Positions 35,882-44,674 of a stretch of 64,000 bases of DNA are shown in pieces. The stretch comes from Enterococcus sp. CSURQ0835 (GTDB lineage: Bacteria; Bacillota; Bacilli; Lactobacillales; Enterococcaceae): assembly GCF_902706605.1 (NCBI RefSeq), contig NZ_CACSLH010000010.1, positions 1 to 64,000 on the forward strand, given 5' to 3'. A program made the position numbers and the translations under genes. The notes under the pieces are model-generated. The model was not told where the DNA came from. It made no database searches and worked only from the letters and a program-made list of their open reading frames with translations. Every line of letters begins with the position of its first letter. The stretch's first letter is position 1.

Positions 35882-35935
35882 ATGGCTGAAATTCAAAGAA
35901 AGAACCGACTTTCGCTATATTTTTTTCACATTTAG
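35882..35935 (+). CDS. Possible 17-aa peptide
   Basis: A short ORF encoding MAEIQRKNRLSLYFFHI begins with ATG 7 nt after CGAGG and ends ahead of a terminator. There is no known match. It could be a leader peptide, a small protein or chance. Low confidence. Confidence 0.2.
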   Translation: MAEIQRKNRLSLYFFHI

Positions 35936-35976
35936 TTGGTAAAGTAAGACTAACCCTAAATCAATCTTTTTCATTT

Positions 35977-36030
35977 CCTGTAATCTTACAGGCCTCCTGA
36001 GCTTGCGTTTGAGCTAACGCAAGCTTTTTT
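35977..36030 (+). ncRNA. Possible 3' end of a small regulatory RNA
   Basis: A CCTGTAA-TC-TTACAGG hairpin (35977-35992) is followed by an unpaired CCTCCT (35993-35998) and then the terminator hairpin (36000-36025). Exposed C-rich motifs between two hairpins are typical of Gram-positive small RNAs that target Shine-Dalgarno sequences. The 5' end is not determined. Confidence 0.35.
36000..36030 (+). terminator. Terminator with no gene before it
   Basis: AGCTTGCGTT (36000-36009) pairs perfectly with AACGCAAGCT (36016-36025), then T-run. No plus-strand gene lies upstream within 1 kb except the putative small peptide. Confidence 0.8.
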
Positions 36031-36037
36031 GCGCACT

Positions 36038-36090
36038 AAAAAGCGAGCCGCTTCATGAGTAATATCCTACTCGTGAAGCGACTCGCTGTT
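36038..36090 (-). terminator. Terminator of the C39-like peptidase gene
   Basis: A long imperfect stem (AGCGAG...CGCTTCA with TGAAGCG...CTCGCT) has a T-tract on the minus strand, 17 nt after the stop codon at 36107. Confidence 0.75.
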
Positions 36091-36106
36091 TTGGTGGAAT
36101 CAGTTA

Positions 36107-36755
36107 CTAACCAAAGCTCCAAGCATGAGAAGTTTGACTTAAAAGATGTGGAAGGTCGTAACTTTTTTCGAAATGTTTTTTAGTTTGAGAATCGTTAGGA
36201 TCAAAGACTGTAATCTTTTGACTATGGGGCTCTTGTTTAATGACTAAGATATGCCCGACTGCGGTAAATTCGCCAGGTTTGACCGATAAGACTACCGGTT
36301 GACCTGCTGCCAACTTAGTTTGGATCCGTGTTTGATCGAGACCGAGATCGTCATAATGCAATTGGTAGTGAGTAGCAAATGCTGGAAAGATCGACCAAGC
36401 CGTGCCTTGGCCAGCTATATAATATTGATCGTGGGCCCATGCTAATATCTCAGGTGGTGTGACGGCTTTTTTTTTGATAAAAGCTCAAGATCATAGCCAG
36501 CGAGGTGATGGCACAACCATTGGTAGCAAGATCGTTACTGGAACTGCCGCTACCGTAAGCTTGATCGCGCCAACGCGGATCAGTTTGCAATAATAGCTGC
36601 ATGTCTTGGCCTTTTAATTGTAATTCTTGATTGGCTTCTTTAGCTAATGCTGAGTCATGGTCAGTTGTCTCATGGGACAAAACGCGCAAAGCGATTAAAA
36701 AGACACTAGCGGCGATTAGTAAAATCCCGAGCACAATGGGGAGATTTTTTCTCAT
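36107..36755 (-). pseudogene. C39-like cysteine peptidase, frameshifted at a 9-A tract
   Basis: Two minus-strand frames together make one C39-like peptidase of about 215 aa. The first part has an N-terminal membrane anchor (IVLGILLIAASVFLIAL) and the catalytic-Cys region TNGCAITSLAMI. The frame then stops shortly after a run of nine T on the plus strand (36467-36475). Removing one base from that run restores a continuous frame through QLHYDDLGL to the His region VGHILVI and FDPND. The gene is therefore inactive, phase-variable by slippage, or a sequencing error in a homopolymer. The start is the ATG at 36755, behind GGAGGTG. Confidence 0.8.
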
Positions 36756-36831
36756 TGTAGACACCTCCATTTCTCAGTGTACAAAAACCCGGCTGAAAAA
36801 GCATCAGACTCCAGCCGGACTTTCCTAAAAC

Positions 36832-38760
36832 TTAGGTTAATTCTTCTAGCTCTAAGCTGAGCTCTTCCCAATCGTTCAATTGTTGTTCTTGCTCTGCTTT
36901 TTTACTTTCTAATTCATTTGTGAGTTCTAGTAGTTTCACGTGATCATTTAAAACAGTTGGGTCGACCATTGCAGCTTCTAATTGATCGATCGTTTCATCT
37001 AAAATACTTAAATTTTCTTCGATCGCCGTGATTTTCCGAGTCAAACTACGGACAGCTTTTTGTTGTTCCCGATCTTGGTAGGTCCGTTTTTTTGGTTCGG
37101 CTTCCGTTTTTGTTTCGGCTGCTTGTTCAGCTTTTAAAGCGGCGATTTCTTCTTCTTCTTTTTTCTTTTCTAAATAATAATCATAATCGCCTAAGTAAAG
37201 TCGGCTGCCAGTCGGGGACAGTTCGATGACTTTGTTGGCGATCCGATTGATGAAATAACGGTCATGAGAAACAAAGAGCAAGGTGCCTTCATAATCGATC
37301 AGTGCATTTTCAAGGACTTCTTTGTTATCGATATCTAAGTGGTTGGTCGGTTCGTCTAAGATCAAAAAGTTTTCGCGATCCATAGCAAGTTTGGCTAACG
37401 CGACCCGTGCTTTCTCACCGCCACTCAGTAAGGGGATCGTTTTTTCGACATCTTCTTTTGAAAAAAGGAAACCACCAAGCATCGTGCGGATCTCTTTTTC
37501 GGGAGTCGTTGGGTGCTCATCCCACAATTCAGCTAAAATCGTTTTGTTGCTGTGCAGGTCAGCTTGTGTCTGATCGTAATAACCGATGGAAACATTTGTT
37601 CCAAAATGGGCCGTGCCTTTTAGAAACGGAAGTTGGCCGATCAAAGATTTTAACAGCGTTGATTTACCGATCCCATTTGGTCCTACGAGCGCGATGGCAT
37701 CGGTTCGCCGTACATCAAGGTCAACCGGCTCTGCTAAGACTTTTTCGTAGCCGATCGCAGCGTCTTCAACTTGTAAGACGACATTGCCAGAAACTTTATC
37801 GATCTCAAACATGAAATGGGCCGATTTTTCTTTGCCATCCGGCCGATCCAAGCGGTCCATTTTTTCTAATGTTTTTCGCCGACTTTGTGCGCGCTTGGTC
37901 GTAGAGGCGCGGACGAGATTTCGAGCGACGAAATCTTCTAATTTTTCGATCTCTGCTTGTTGTTTTTCATAAGCTTTCCAATCACTAGCTAACTGTGCAG
38001 CTTTTAAGTCTAAATAACGCGAATAGTTACCAGCATAATGCGTCAATTTGTGGCGAGAGAGTTCATAAACTTCTGTAACGACCCGATCTAAAAAGTAACG
38101 GTCATGGGATACGATCAGTAAAGCTCCAGCGTAACCTTGTAAATAATCTTCCAACCAAGCAAGGGTCTCGATATCCAAATGATTGGTCGGCTCATCCAAG
38201 ATCAAAATATCCGGTTTAACGAGCAACATCCGAGCTAAAGCTAACCGCGTTTTTTGTCCGCCGGAAAGGGTCGCAATCTGTTGTTCGTAAAATGGCTCGT
38301 CAAATTTAAACCCGTGTAAGACACTGCGGATCTCATTTTCATAACCATAACCGTTTTGTTCATTGAAATCATGTTGCAGTTGGTCATATTCTTTTAATAA
38401 ACGACTGTAGTTGGTATCGCTTTCGGCACTTTGGCTGATCGCAAGCTCGACTTCGCGCATCCGGCGTTCCATTTTGCGGACTGGTTCGAAGGCGGTCAGC
38501 ATCTCTTCCCAGACGGTTTTGTCAGAATCGAGGCCAGTATCTTGGGCTAAATAACCAAGTGTGGCTTGTTTGTTTTTTACGATCTGTCCTTCATCAGGGG
38601 CTTCGATTCCAGCAATGATCTTTAAAAGTGTCGATTTGCCCGCGCCATTGCGGCCGACTAACCCGATGCGAGCTTTTTCTGCCACTTCTAAGTGGAGATT
38701 TTGAAATAAGATCTCCGCGCCAAAAAAGCGGGCGATCTGATTGGCTTGTAATAAAATCAT
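36832..38760 (-). CDS. ABC-F family ATP-binding protein
   Basis: 642-aa protein with two ABC ATPase domains and no membrane part. The first has GRNGAGKST, LSGGQKTRLALARML and ILILDEPTNHLDIETL. The second has GPNGIGKST, LSGGEKARVALAKL and FLILDEPTNHLDIDN. A linker between them and a coiled-coil C-terminal tail (about residues 545-642) are typical of the Uup/YdiF branch. ABC-F proteins act on the ribosome in translation or antibiotic protection. This one looks like a housekeeping type. The start is the ATG at 38760 behind AAGGAAGAG. Confidence 0.92.
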   Translation of the reverse strand: MILLQANQIARFFGAEILFQNLHLEVAEKARIGLVGRNGAGKSTLLKIIAGIEAPDEGQIVKNKQATLGYLAQDTGLDSDKTVWEEMLTAFEPVRKMERRMREVELAISQSAESDTNYSRLLKEYDQLQHDFNEQNGYGYENEIRSVLHGFKFDEPFYEQQIATLSGGQKTRLALARMLLVKPDILILDEPTNHLDIETLAWLEDYLQGYAGALLIVSHDRYFLDRVVTEVYELSRHKLTHYAGNYSRYLDLKAAQLASDWKAYEKQQAEIEKLEDFVARNLVRASTTKRAQSRRKTLEKMDRLDRPDGKEKSAHFMFEIDKVSGNVVLQVEDAAIGYEKVLAEPVDLDVRRTDAIALVGPNGIGKSTLLKSLIGQLPFLKGTAHFGTNVSIGYYDQTQADLHSNKTILAELWDEHPTTPEKEIRTMLGGFLFSKEDVEKTIPLLSGGEKARVALAKLAMDRENFLILDEPTNHLDIDNKEVLENALIDYEGTLLFVSHDRYFINRIANKVIELSPTGSRLYLGDYDYYLEKKKEEEEIAALKAEQAAETKTEAEPKKRTYQDREQQKAVRSLTRKITAIEENLSILDETIDQLEAAMVDPTVLNDHVKLLELTNELESKKAEQEQQLNDWEELSLELEELT

Positions 38761-38955
38761 TTGTCTCTTCCTTATCATCAGTTTAATGGCAATAGTTTAA
38801 CATATTTTAGCGAGTGATTCGATTCAGCAAGAAAATTATTAAAATCTCGTGATTATTTCACAATTATTTGAGCAAGTCCGTTGCTTTTTGTTAACACTTA
38901 TTGCTATTATGATTCAGAACTAAGCTTCTAGTATTTGCTATGGAGGTGAAATATT

Positions 38956-39588
38956 GTGAAAGAAAATGCAATTCCTAAAGCTACGGTTAAACGCTTACCG
39001 CTTTATTATCGGTATTTGCGGATTTTAAATAATGCAGGCAAGACCAAAGTTTCTTCGACAGAACTAAGTGAAGCTATCCAAGTCGATAGTGCGACCATTC
39101 GGCGTGATTTTTCTTACTTCGGTGAGTTAGGAAAACGCGGTTACGGGTACGACGTGGAAGATTTGATGAACTTTTTTGGTAAGATCTTAAACGACGATCA
39201 ATTGACGAATGTCGCTTTAGTTGGGGTCGGGAATCTCGGTAGTGCGTTGCTCAAGTTTAAATTCCATCAAAGCAACAGTATCCGGGTCAGTTGTGCCTTT
39301 GATGTCAAAGAAGATATCGTGGGTCGGATCGTGGATGGCATTCCAGTTTACCCGTTAGACGAAATGGTAGAACAGATCAAGTTGCAACAAATCGAGATCG
39401 CGATCTTGACTTTGCCAGCGACGCAAGCCCAAGATGTGGTGGATCAACTAGTTGAAGCCGGGATCAAAGGGATCTTGAATTTTACGGCAGCTCGCTTGTC
39501 AGCACCGGATAACGTTATTATCCAAAGCGTCGACTTGACGAATGAATTACAAACATTGATCTATTTCTTGCATCATACCGAAAATTAA
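38956..39588 (+). CDS. rex: Redox-sensing transcriptional repressor Rex
   Basis: 210-aa Rex. The N-terminal winged helix (about 1-80; VDSATIRRDFSYFGELGKRGYGY) binds operators of fermentation and respiration genes. The Rossmann domain (GVGNLGSALL, about residues 91-100) senses the NADH/NAD+ ratio, and a C-terminal domain-swap helix (SVDLTNELQTLIYFL) ends the chain. The start is GTG 38956 behind GGAGGTG. In this genome it could link NADH from formate oxidation to fermentation, but no clear Rex operator was found in the window. Confidence 0.95.
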   Translation: MKENAIPKATVKRLPLYYRYLRILNNAGKTKVSSTELSEAIQVDSATIRRDFSYFGELGKRGYGYDVEDLMNFFGKILNDDQLTNVALVGVGNLGSALLKFKFHQSNSIRVSCAFDVKEDIVGRIVDGIPVYPLDEMVEQIKLQQIEIAILTLPATQAQDVVDQLVEAGIKGILNFTAARLSAPDNVIIQSVDLTNELQTLIYFLHHTEN

Positions 39589-39594
39589 GACGGG

Positions 39595-39622
39595 CACCTC
39601 AGCTTAGGCTGGGGTGTTTTTA
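39595..39622 (+). terminator. rex terminator
   Basis: CACCTCAGC (39595-39603) and GCTGGGGTG (39608-39616) form a 9-bp stem (one G-U) followed by TTTTT. Confidence 0.85.
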
Positions 39623-39809
39623 TTTGGCTGAGCAGAAAGTTTTCACTGCAGAAAATAAAAATTTCCACCTAGAATTGAAACTGCAACAAGATTTTCATAC
39701 AATCATAAGAAAAAAATAAACATTCTTTGGTAAAAATACTATTGTCAGCTATTCAGTCGTCCTTTATGATAGGGCAAGAAGAAAATCAATCGAAAAAGAG
39801 GAAATGCAG

Positions 39810-40379
39810 ATGAGAAATGTACCGCCGATTTTGAAACCGATCGCTTTACTGACGGTCTCGATTCTGATCGCAACAGCAACTGGTGTGGTAAATAGTTCAA
39901 GTTATCGTCAACCTTCAACGACTCACCCCAGCAGTTCAGCTGTCCATAATCAAGATCCATCATCGACTGCACCAAGTAGTGAAGGCGCAAGTTCGTCGTC
40001 TACGACTGCAACAAGTGTGGCCGATTCATCTTCAACAGGTGCTGAGCAGTCACATGATGATGTGTCAACAAGTACCAAAGAAACGCCGCAATCCAATACG
40101 ACGCCAAGTTACAGCCATGACCAACAAGGACAAACGAGTCAAAGCCATGATCAAGAAACGCCTGCTTCATCCACTCCGGCTAGTCAAGACCAAGGCAACA
40201 CCGGTACTGGTGGCGGTTCAGGCAATGGCGGAGGAACGAATACTGGGGATAACACAAATACCGGTGGCGGAACGACTGGAGGCAATACCGGTGGTGACGC
40301 GACGAATCAAGGCGGTACTGGCGATCAAGGTGCGCAACAGCCGGCAGCTGCCACGCCTGATGCTGCCGCAAATCAATAG
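39810..40379 (+). CDS. Exported Ser/Thr/Gly/Asn-rich low-complexity protein
   Basis: 189-aa protein with an N-terminal hydrophobic signal or anchor (PIALLTVSILIATATGVV). About 80 residues of Ser/Thr/Gln-rich sequence follow, then a Gly/Asn/Thr-rich repeat region (GGGTNTGDNTNTGGG type). The low complexity suggests an unstructured, perhaps glycosylated, wall-spanning stalk. No LPxTG motif or lipobox is seen. The start is the ATG at 39810, 8 nt beyond AGAGG. It is followed 12 nt later by a membrane protein gene, probably co-transcribed. Confidence 0.65.
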   Translation: MRNVPPILKPIALLTVSILIATATGVVNSSSYRQPSTTHPSSSAVHNQDPSSTAPSSEGASSSSTTATSVADSSSTGAEQSHDDVSTSTKETPQSNTTPSYSHDQQGQTSQSHDQETPASSTPASQDQGNTGTGGGSGNGGGTNTGDNTNTGGGTTGGNTGGDATNQGGTGDQGAQQPAAATPDAAANQ

Positions 40380-40391
40380 GAGGGAAGACTC

Positions 40392-41192
40392 GTGAGTTTT
40401 ATTTTAGATATCGTCAATGGACTGAATAAATTTCTAAGTTACTTGGATATCAGTCCGAAATATTTGAACCGTGGCTACACCATTTTGAGTATCATTCCGA
40501 CTGTTTATATTTTGCGGATCGTCTATGGTTTGTGGCTCAATCAAAACTATGTCCAGTTAGCACTTTACAGTTTAGTTTTTATTGCGTTGCTGTACTTTTT
40601 AGTTTTGAATGTCTTGTATTATTTCTTTGATAAAAATGTCAAATTCGATATTACACAGTTGTTTGTCAAAGTTTTGCCAGAAGATGCGTTCAACTTCCAA
40701 GATAGCAAAGCGACCCGGCATGGTAAAATCACTTTGGAAAATACAGAAGAAGTAGCGGTGGATTATTTTTCTGATTACCAGTTGAAGTTAGCTGCTAATA
40801 TGAAAAAAATGATCGCAGAGCGTGAGATCAAGACCAATGACTTATCAAAACATGATGGCTTTTTGATCGAAAAAAATACGCTGTACCCGTACTACTTCGT
40901 CAAGCCGTTAAATGATCAAGAATACTCGCTTCAAATCGGGCGTAGTTATGATGAACTTGAAGAAGTAGGTCGAATCAAAAATGAGTGTCAAGATCCATTA
41001 AAACCGATCGGCTTGTTTATTACCGGCGGCGATTTTGTCAAAGGCGGCGTGCGGTATCATGAGCCGTACCATTTGAAATTAATGGTAAAAAAAGAAACTG
41101 CTAAAAACCAAACGATTCATCCAACGGCGACTGCCCAAGCATCAACTCAACCTGCTGGCCAGACGCGTGCTAGTCGACGGAAACACCGCTAA
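40392..41192 (+). CDS. Conserved membrane protein (possibly DUF6681)
   Basis: 266-aa protein with two or three hydrophobic segments in the first 80 residues, then a soluble domain of about 150 residues and a Thr/Gln/Ala-rich, basic tail. It resembles a lactobacillal family I remember as DUF6681, but I cannot confirm this. Function unknown. The start is GTG 40392 behind AGGAGGG. It follows the low-complexity exported protein, so the two may work together at the envelope. Confidence 0.65.
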   Translation: MSFILDIVNGLNKFLSYLDISPKYLNRGYTILSIIPTVYILRIVYGLWLNQNYVQLALYSLVFIALLYFLVLNVLYYFFDKNVKFDITQLFVKVLPEDAFNFQDSKATRHGKITLENTEEVAVDYFSDYQLKLAANMKKMIAEREIKTNDLSKHDGFLIEKNTLYPYYFVKPLNDQEYSLQIGRSYDELEEVGRIKNECQDPLKPIGLFITGGDFVKGGVRYHEPYHLKLMVKKETAKNQTIHPTATAQASTQPAGQTRASRRKHR

Positions 41193-41216
41193 GCCCGTTG
41201 TTTGATCAAATAAAAA

Positions 41217-41247
41217 AACAGCCAATCCTGTTTCGGGATTGGCTGTT
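41217..41247. terminator. Bidirectional terminator
   Basis: A 12-bp stem, AACAGCCAATCC with GGATTGGCTGTT, is flanked by A-rich and T-rich sequence between the convergent genes ending at 41192 and 41262. Confidence 0.85.
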
Positions 41248-41261
41248 TCAAGCTATAGCGC

Positions 41262-42266
41262 TTAACTGCTACTAGTTTGTAGGGCTGTTTGTAAGCTCGT
41301 CAACGTTTGAGCGACTTGCGTTTTTGTTTGATAACCGTAAAATAAAACTTGACCATTTTTGAAGCTTGTCACAGTTTGTTCATTTAAGCGAAACTGAACA
41401 GCTAGAGCATTTTTTTGGTAGGGATAATCATGAAGCTGACAAAAGTCTGCTACTTGCTGTAAAGAGATCTTAGGCAATGTCACTTGGAATACTTTACCGC
41501 ATGCTTCAAAGATTTGCTGAGTGGCTATTTTTTGCTGAGCGGTTTGACAGACGGGACAATCCGCCCGTTTTTTAATCGTGAAGGTTTGCTGAGCTAGCGG
41601 CCAACTTTCTAAAAGATGCATTTGATCCCAACGCATCTTTTCTGGTGCGACTAAATAGCGTAAGGCAAGACTGACTTGGCTACTGGAAACTAATGGGACA
41701 AGAGGAGTGAAGACGCCTAGTGTCTCACAACCCTTTTCTTCTAGTTCATGAAGTTGGGGGAAGATACATTGTAAGCACGGACCGATCGTTGGGTGAACGG
41801 CCATCACTTGCCCGGACGTACTGGCACACGAAGCAAAAATAAACGGTAGTTCAAATTGCAAACAATACTCGTTGATCACTTGGCGTGCTAAAAAATTATC
41901 CGTACAATCCAACAAAAGATCTAACTGTCCAAATTCGCGAAATAGCGCTTGGTCAAAAGTTTCTTGAAAAATCTCGATTTCAGTTTGTGTGTTAATCTGT
42001 TGCAATTTTTCTTTGGCTGCCACTACTTTAGGGCGAGCTGAACGAGCATCAGCTTCGGTAAATAGCGTTTGGCGTTGCAAATTCGTTTCTTCCACCACAT
42101 CAGGATCGATCAAAATAACTTTTTTGATCCCAGCTCGGACGAGTTGCTCGGCGCTGTACGTTCCTAGGGCACCGCAACCCACGATCAAGACAGTAGCTTG
42201 TTGAATTTTTTCTTGTCCGGTACGACCAATTGCAGGTACCCGGATCTGCCGATCATAACGCGTCAT
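41262..42266 (-). CDS. moeB: ThiF/MoeB-family adenylyltransferase, probable MoaD activator
   Basis: 334-aa E1-like enzyme. The ATP-binding loop is VGCGALGTYSAEQLVRAG, followed by the RQTLF motif and DCTDNFLARQ. Zinc cysteines are in CLQC and CPVC. The C-terminal ~80 residues are a degenerate extra domain, which does not carry a clear rhodanese Cys. MoeB adenylates the C-terminal Gly-Gly of MoaD so that sulfur can be loaded for molybdopterin synthesis. The gene is divergent from moaC, which favours MoeB over ThiF. No thiamine genes are nearby. Confidence 0.82.
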   Translation of the reverse strand: MTRYDRQIRVPAIGRTGQEKIQQATVLIVGCGALGTYSAEQLVRAGIKKVILIDPDVVEETNLQRQTLFTEADARSARPKVVAAKEKLQQINTQTEIEIFQETFDQALFREFGQLDLLLDCTDNFLARQVINEYCLQFELPFIFASCASTSGQVMAVHPTIGPCLQCIFPQLHELEEKGCETLGVFTPLVPLVSSSQVSLALRYLVAPEKMRWDQMHLLESWPLAQQTFTIKKRADCPVCQTAQQKIATQQIFEACGKVFQVTLPKISLQQVADFCQLHDYPYQKNALAVQFRLNEQTVTSFKNGQVLFYGYQTKTQVAQTLTSLQTALQTSSS

Positions 42267-42353
42267 GTTTTTTTCCTCGCAATTTTGTTAGAATAAAGTC
42301 ACCATCAAGATACCACATTTACTAAAAAAAGCAATCAATCGGAGGCACAAAAA

Positions 42354-42830
42354 ATGGATAAACTAACGCACTTCAATCAGCAAGGTCGCGCCAAGATGGT
42401 CGATGTCAGCGAAAAAGCAATCACTGCTCGGACGGCTACCGCGACGGTCACAGTGGTGATGCAGCCAGAAACATTACGACGGATCAAAGCTGGTCAGATC
42501 AAAAAAGGCGATGTTTTGGCGGTCGCACAAACGGCGGGCATCATGGCTGCGAAAAAGACGAGCGAGTTGATCCCCATGTGCCATTTGCTTCCGTTAGATG
42601 GTGTGGATATCGACTTTTCAGATGATGATGACACGAGCTTGACCATAAAAGCGACTGTTAAAGTGACCAATCGTACCGGCGTAGAGATGGAAGCGTTGAC
42701 GGCTTGTCAAGTCGCTGCGTTGACAGTTTACGATATGTGTAAAGCGATGGATCGCGGGATGCAGATCACGGCTGGTCATTTAGTCGAAAAAAAAGGTGGT
42801 AAAAGTGGTCATTTTACGTATGGGAATTAA
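42354..42830 (+). CDS. moaC: Cyclic pyranopterin monophosphate synthase
   Basis: 158-aa MoaC, which with MoaA turns GTP into cyclic pyranopterin monophosphate. The family blocks [44 protein letters not shown] and [23 protein letters not shown] are all intact. The lysine in the final KGGKSGHF loop is catalytic. It heads the plus-strand moa genes, 88 nt from the divergent moeB, with GGAGG before the ATG. Confidence 0.96.
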   Translation: MDKLTHFNQQGRAKMVDVSEKAITARTATATVTVVMQPETLRRIKAGQIKKGDVLAVAQTAGIMAAKKTSELIPMCHLLPLDGVDIDFSDDDDTSLTIKATVKVTNRTGVEMEALTACQVAALTVYDMCKAMDRGMQITAGHLVEKKGGKSGHFTYGN

Positions 42831-42842
42831 GAATCACTAAGG

Positions 42843-42885
42843 AAAAAATATTTTTATTTAAAAAAAATATTTTTTATTCTATAAT
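42843..42885 (+). promoter_or_regulatory. moaE-D-A promoter with two AT-rich dyads
   Basis: TTTAAA (42857-42862), 17 nt, TATAAT (42880-42885). AAAAAATATTTTT (42843-42855) lies just upstream and an extended copy, AAAAAAAATATTTTTT (42860-42875), fills the spacer. Similar dyads occur before the FNT/formate dehydrogenase operon and the xdhC gene. Confidence 0.5.
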
Positions 42886-42931
42886 AGCTTGAAGAAAGAG
42901 CTTACATTTGAAGCAGAAAGGATCCGATTAT

Positions 42932-43354
42932 ATGGCGCTCATCAAATTACAAAAAGAGGCGATCAATGTCCCCTTTTATTATAATCAATTAAAAGATCCA
43001 GCATATGGCGGGATCGTCACCTTTGTCGGCACAGTCCGTGAGTGGACCGGTTCACTTAAAACTACCCAGATCGAATATACCGCTTATGAAGATATGGCCA
43101 TTCGAGAGTTAGAGCGATTAGCTGCACCGATTGAAAAAACAGGGGCACGTGTTGTTCTGGTTCATCGGCTAGGTATCTTAGACTTGATGGATGAAGCGGT
43201 CTTTGTCGGAGTCGCTACGCCCCATCGTAAAGAAGCTTTTGACTATTGCGAAGCTTTGATCGATCAGCTGAAAGTCAATGTCCCGATTTGGAAAAAAGAG
43301 ATCGACGAAAATGAAGTTCGTTGGGGAGGGTTGCAAGATGCCGCGGGAAATTAA
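42932..43354 (+). CDS. moaE: Molybdopterin synthase catalytic subunit
   Basis: 140-aa MoaE, the large subunit of molybdopterin synthase, which inserts the dithiolene sulfurs. GGIVTFVGTVREWT, LEYTAYEDMA-like and VVLVHRLGILDLMDEAVFVGVATPHRKEAFDYCEALIDQLKVNVPIWKKE are intact; the final Lys pair is at the active site. The start is the ATG at 42932 after GAAAGGA. It overlaps moaD by 17 nt. Confidence 0.95.
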   Translation: MALIKLQKEAINVPFYYNQLKDPAYGGIVTFVGTVREWTGSLKTTQIEYTAYEDMAIRELERLAAPIEKTGARVVLVHRLGILDLMDEAVFVGVATPHRKEAFDYCEALIDQLKVNVPIWKKEIDENEVRWGGLQDAAGN

Positions 43355-43583
43355 ATTATTCGCCTATTTAGCTGAAACGATCGCGCCGACTGTGACGATC
43401 GATTTACCCGAGACGCTTGATCGTGACACGGTTTTAACAGTTGTAGCAATGAAGTATCCACTCGCTAAAAAAGAGATCGAAAGCTGTAATGTGGCGATCG
43501 ATCAAAGCTATATCACCGATGAAAAATTTTCGCTGACGGAGGTAAAAGAAATTGCGTTGATCCCGCCGGTCAGTGGGGGGTAA
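43338..43583 (+). CDS. moaD: Molybdopterin synthase sulfur-carrier subunit
   Basis: 81-aa ubiquitin-like MoaD ending in the essential Gly-Gly (PPVSGG), which is adenylated by MoeB and then thiocarboxylated. The start is the ATG at 43338 behind GGGGAGG, inside the end of moaE, as is common for this pair. The longer frame from 43278 is not the protein. Confidence 0.93.
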   Translation: MPREIKLFAYLAETIAPTVTIDLPETLDRDTVLTVVAMKYPLAKKEIESCNVAIDQSYITDEKFSLTEVKEIALIPPVSGG

Positions 43584-43587
43584 TCAG

Positions 43588-44610
43588 ATGAAGACGAAAA
43601 CTGAAATAAAAGCGCCGGTGCTGACAGATCGTTACGGTCGTGTCCATGATTATGTGCGAATCTCAGTGACGGATAAATGTAATCTACGATGTGTTTACTG
43701 TATGCCAGCAGAAGGTTTGCCATTTTTTCCAGATGAAAAGGTTTTGAGTTGTGCTGAGATCATTCAGCTGACGAAAAATTTAGCTCGGATGGGAGTCACG
43801 AAAGTTCGATTGACGGGTGGTGAGCCACTTTTACGCACTGATATTTTAGAGATCATCGCAGGGATCGCAGCAATTCCCGAGATTCAAGATATCTCAGTCA
43901 CGACAAATGGTCTCGCCTTAAAACGTTTAGCCAAACCGCTTTATGAAGCTGGCTTGAAGCGTTTGAATATCAGTTTAGACACATTTGATCCCGAGCGCTA
44001 TAAAGAGATGACGCGTGGCGGGAATTTAAAACGGGTCTTGGCGGGAATCGAAGCTGCTAGTGCATTGCCGTTTGAAAAAATCAAACTCAATACGGTGATC
44101 ATCCATGGCCAAAACGATCATGAGATGGCTGATTTTTTACGATATACGTTTGAGCATGCAGTCAACATTCGTTTTATTGAATTTATGCCTATTGGCCAAA
44201 ACGATCAAGATTGGCAAGCAAAATATGTCGGCATTGAGCAAGCCTTTGCAGTTTGTCGAGCAAATGGCTGGGACTATCAGCCGATCACGCTTTCCGGCAA
44301 TGGCCCCTCAGAAAATTTCCAGATCGCAGGAGCAGTCGGTAGCTTTGGGTTGATCCATCCGATCAGTTGCAGTTTTTGTGAGAATTGCAATCGCCTGCGG
44401 ATCACAGCAGATGGTTGTTTAAAATCTTGCCTCTATTGGGATGACGAAGACAGTATTCGCGCTAGCATCGGAGACTTTGCGGCTTTTGAACAAAGAGTCC
44501 AACAGATTTTAGCGAACAAACCTGAAAATCACCAGATGGCACTGGATCAACAAGACCAAGTCAAAAATAAAAAACCGACTTGGCGACACATGAGTCAGAT
44601 CGGGGGATAA
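43588..44610 (+). CDS. moaA: GTP 3',8-cyclase
   Basis: 340-aa radical-SAM enzyme. The N-terminal cluster motif is CNLRCVYC, and the C-terminal cluster is formed by the cysteines in CSFCENCNRLRITADGCLKSC. The C-terminal Gly-Gly tail (SQIGG) that reaches the active site is present. MoaA converts GTP to 3',8-cH2GTP for MoaC. The start is the ATG at 43588. It is the last of the moaE-D-A genes and is followed by a terminator. Confidence 0.96.
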   Translation: MKTKTEIKAPVLTDRYGRVHDYVRISVTDKCNLRCVYCMPAEGLPFFPDEKVLSCAEIIQLTKNLARMGVTKVRLTGGEPLLRTDILEIIAGIAAIPEIQDISVTTNGLALKRLAKPLYEAGLKRLNISLDTFDPERYKEMTRGGNLKRVLAGIEAASALPFEKIKLNTVIIHGQNDHEMADFLRYTFEHAVNIRFIEFMPIGQNDQDWQAKYVGIEQAFAVCRANGWDYQPITLSGNGPSENFQIAGAVGSFGLIHPISCSFCENCNRLRITADGCLKSCLYWDDEDSIRASIGDFAAFEQRVQQILANKPENHQMALDQQDQVKNKKPTWRHMSQIGG

Positions 44611-44641
44611 TCTCACAGTAAAATCATTTTGTAAACGTTAG

Positions 44642-44674
44642 CGCTGATCAGTCAAATGGTCAGCGTCTTTTTTT
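44642..44674 (+). terminator. moa operon terminator
   Basis: CGCTGATCA (44642-44650) and TGGTCAGCG (44658-44666) form a 9-bp stem (one G-U) followed by seven T. Confidence 0.85.

Larger units (their letters stand above)
35491..36106. other. AT-rich intergenic region, 616 nt
   Basis: Markedly AT-rich. The part from 35491 to about 35860 has no ORF with a ribosome binding site. It contains a perfect 14-nt palindrome TTACAAAATTGTAA (35770-35783) and TAACCCTAA twice (from 35640 and 35951). The right part holds the small ORF, hairpin and terminators listed separately. Confidence 0.5.

Noticed and set aside
38846-38865. TCGTGA-N5-TCACAA upstream of rex as a Rex autoregulatory operator
   Set aside because: The family consensus has TTGTGA-N6-TCACAA. 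One arm has a mismatch and the spacing is one base short, so I do not list it as a site.
39810-40379. Low-complexity protein as a CRISPR-like or tandem DNA repeat
   Set aside because: The repeats are degenerate at the DNA level and follow codon periodicity of Gly/Thr/Asn, as in an unstructured exported protein.
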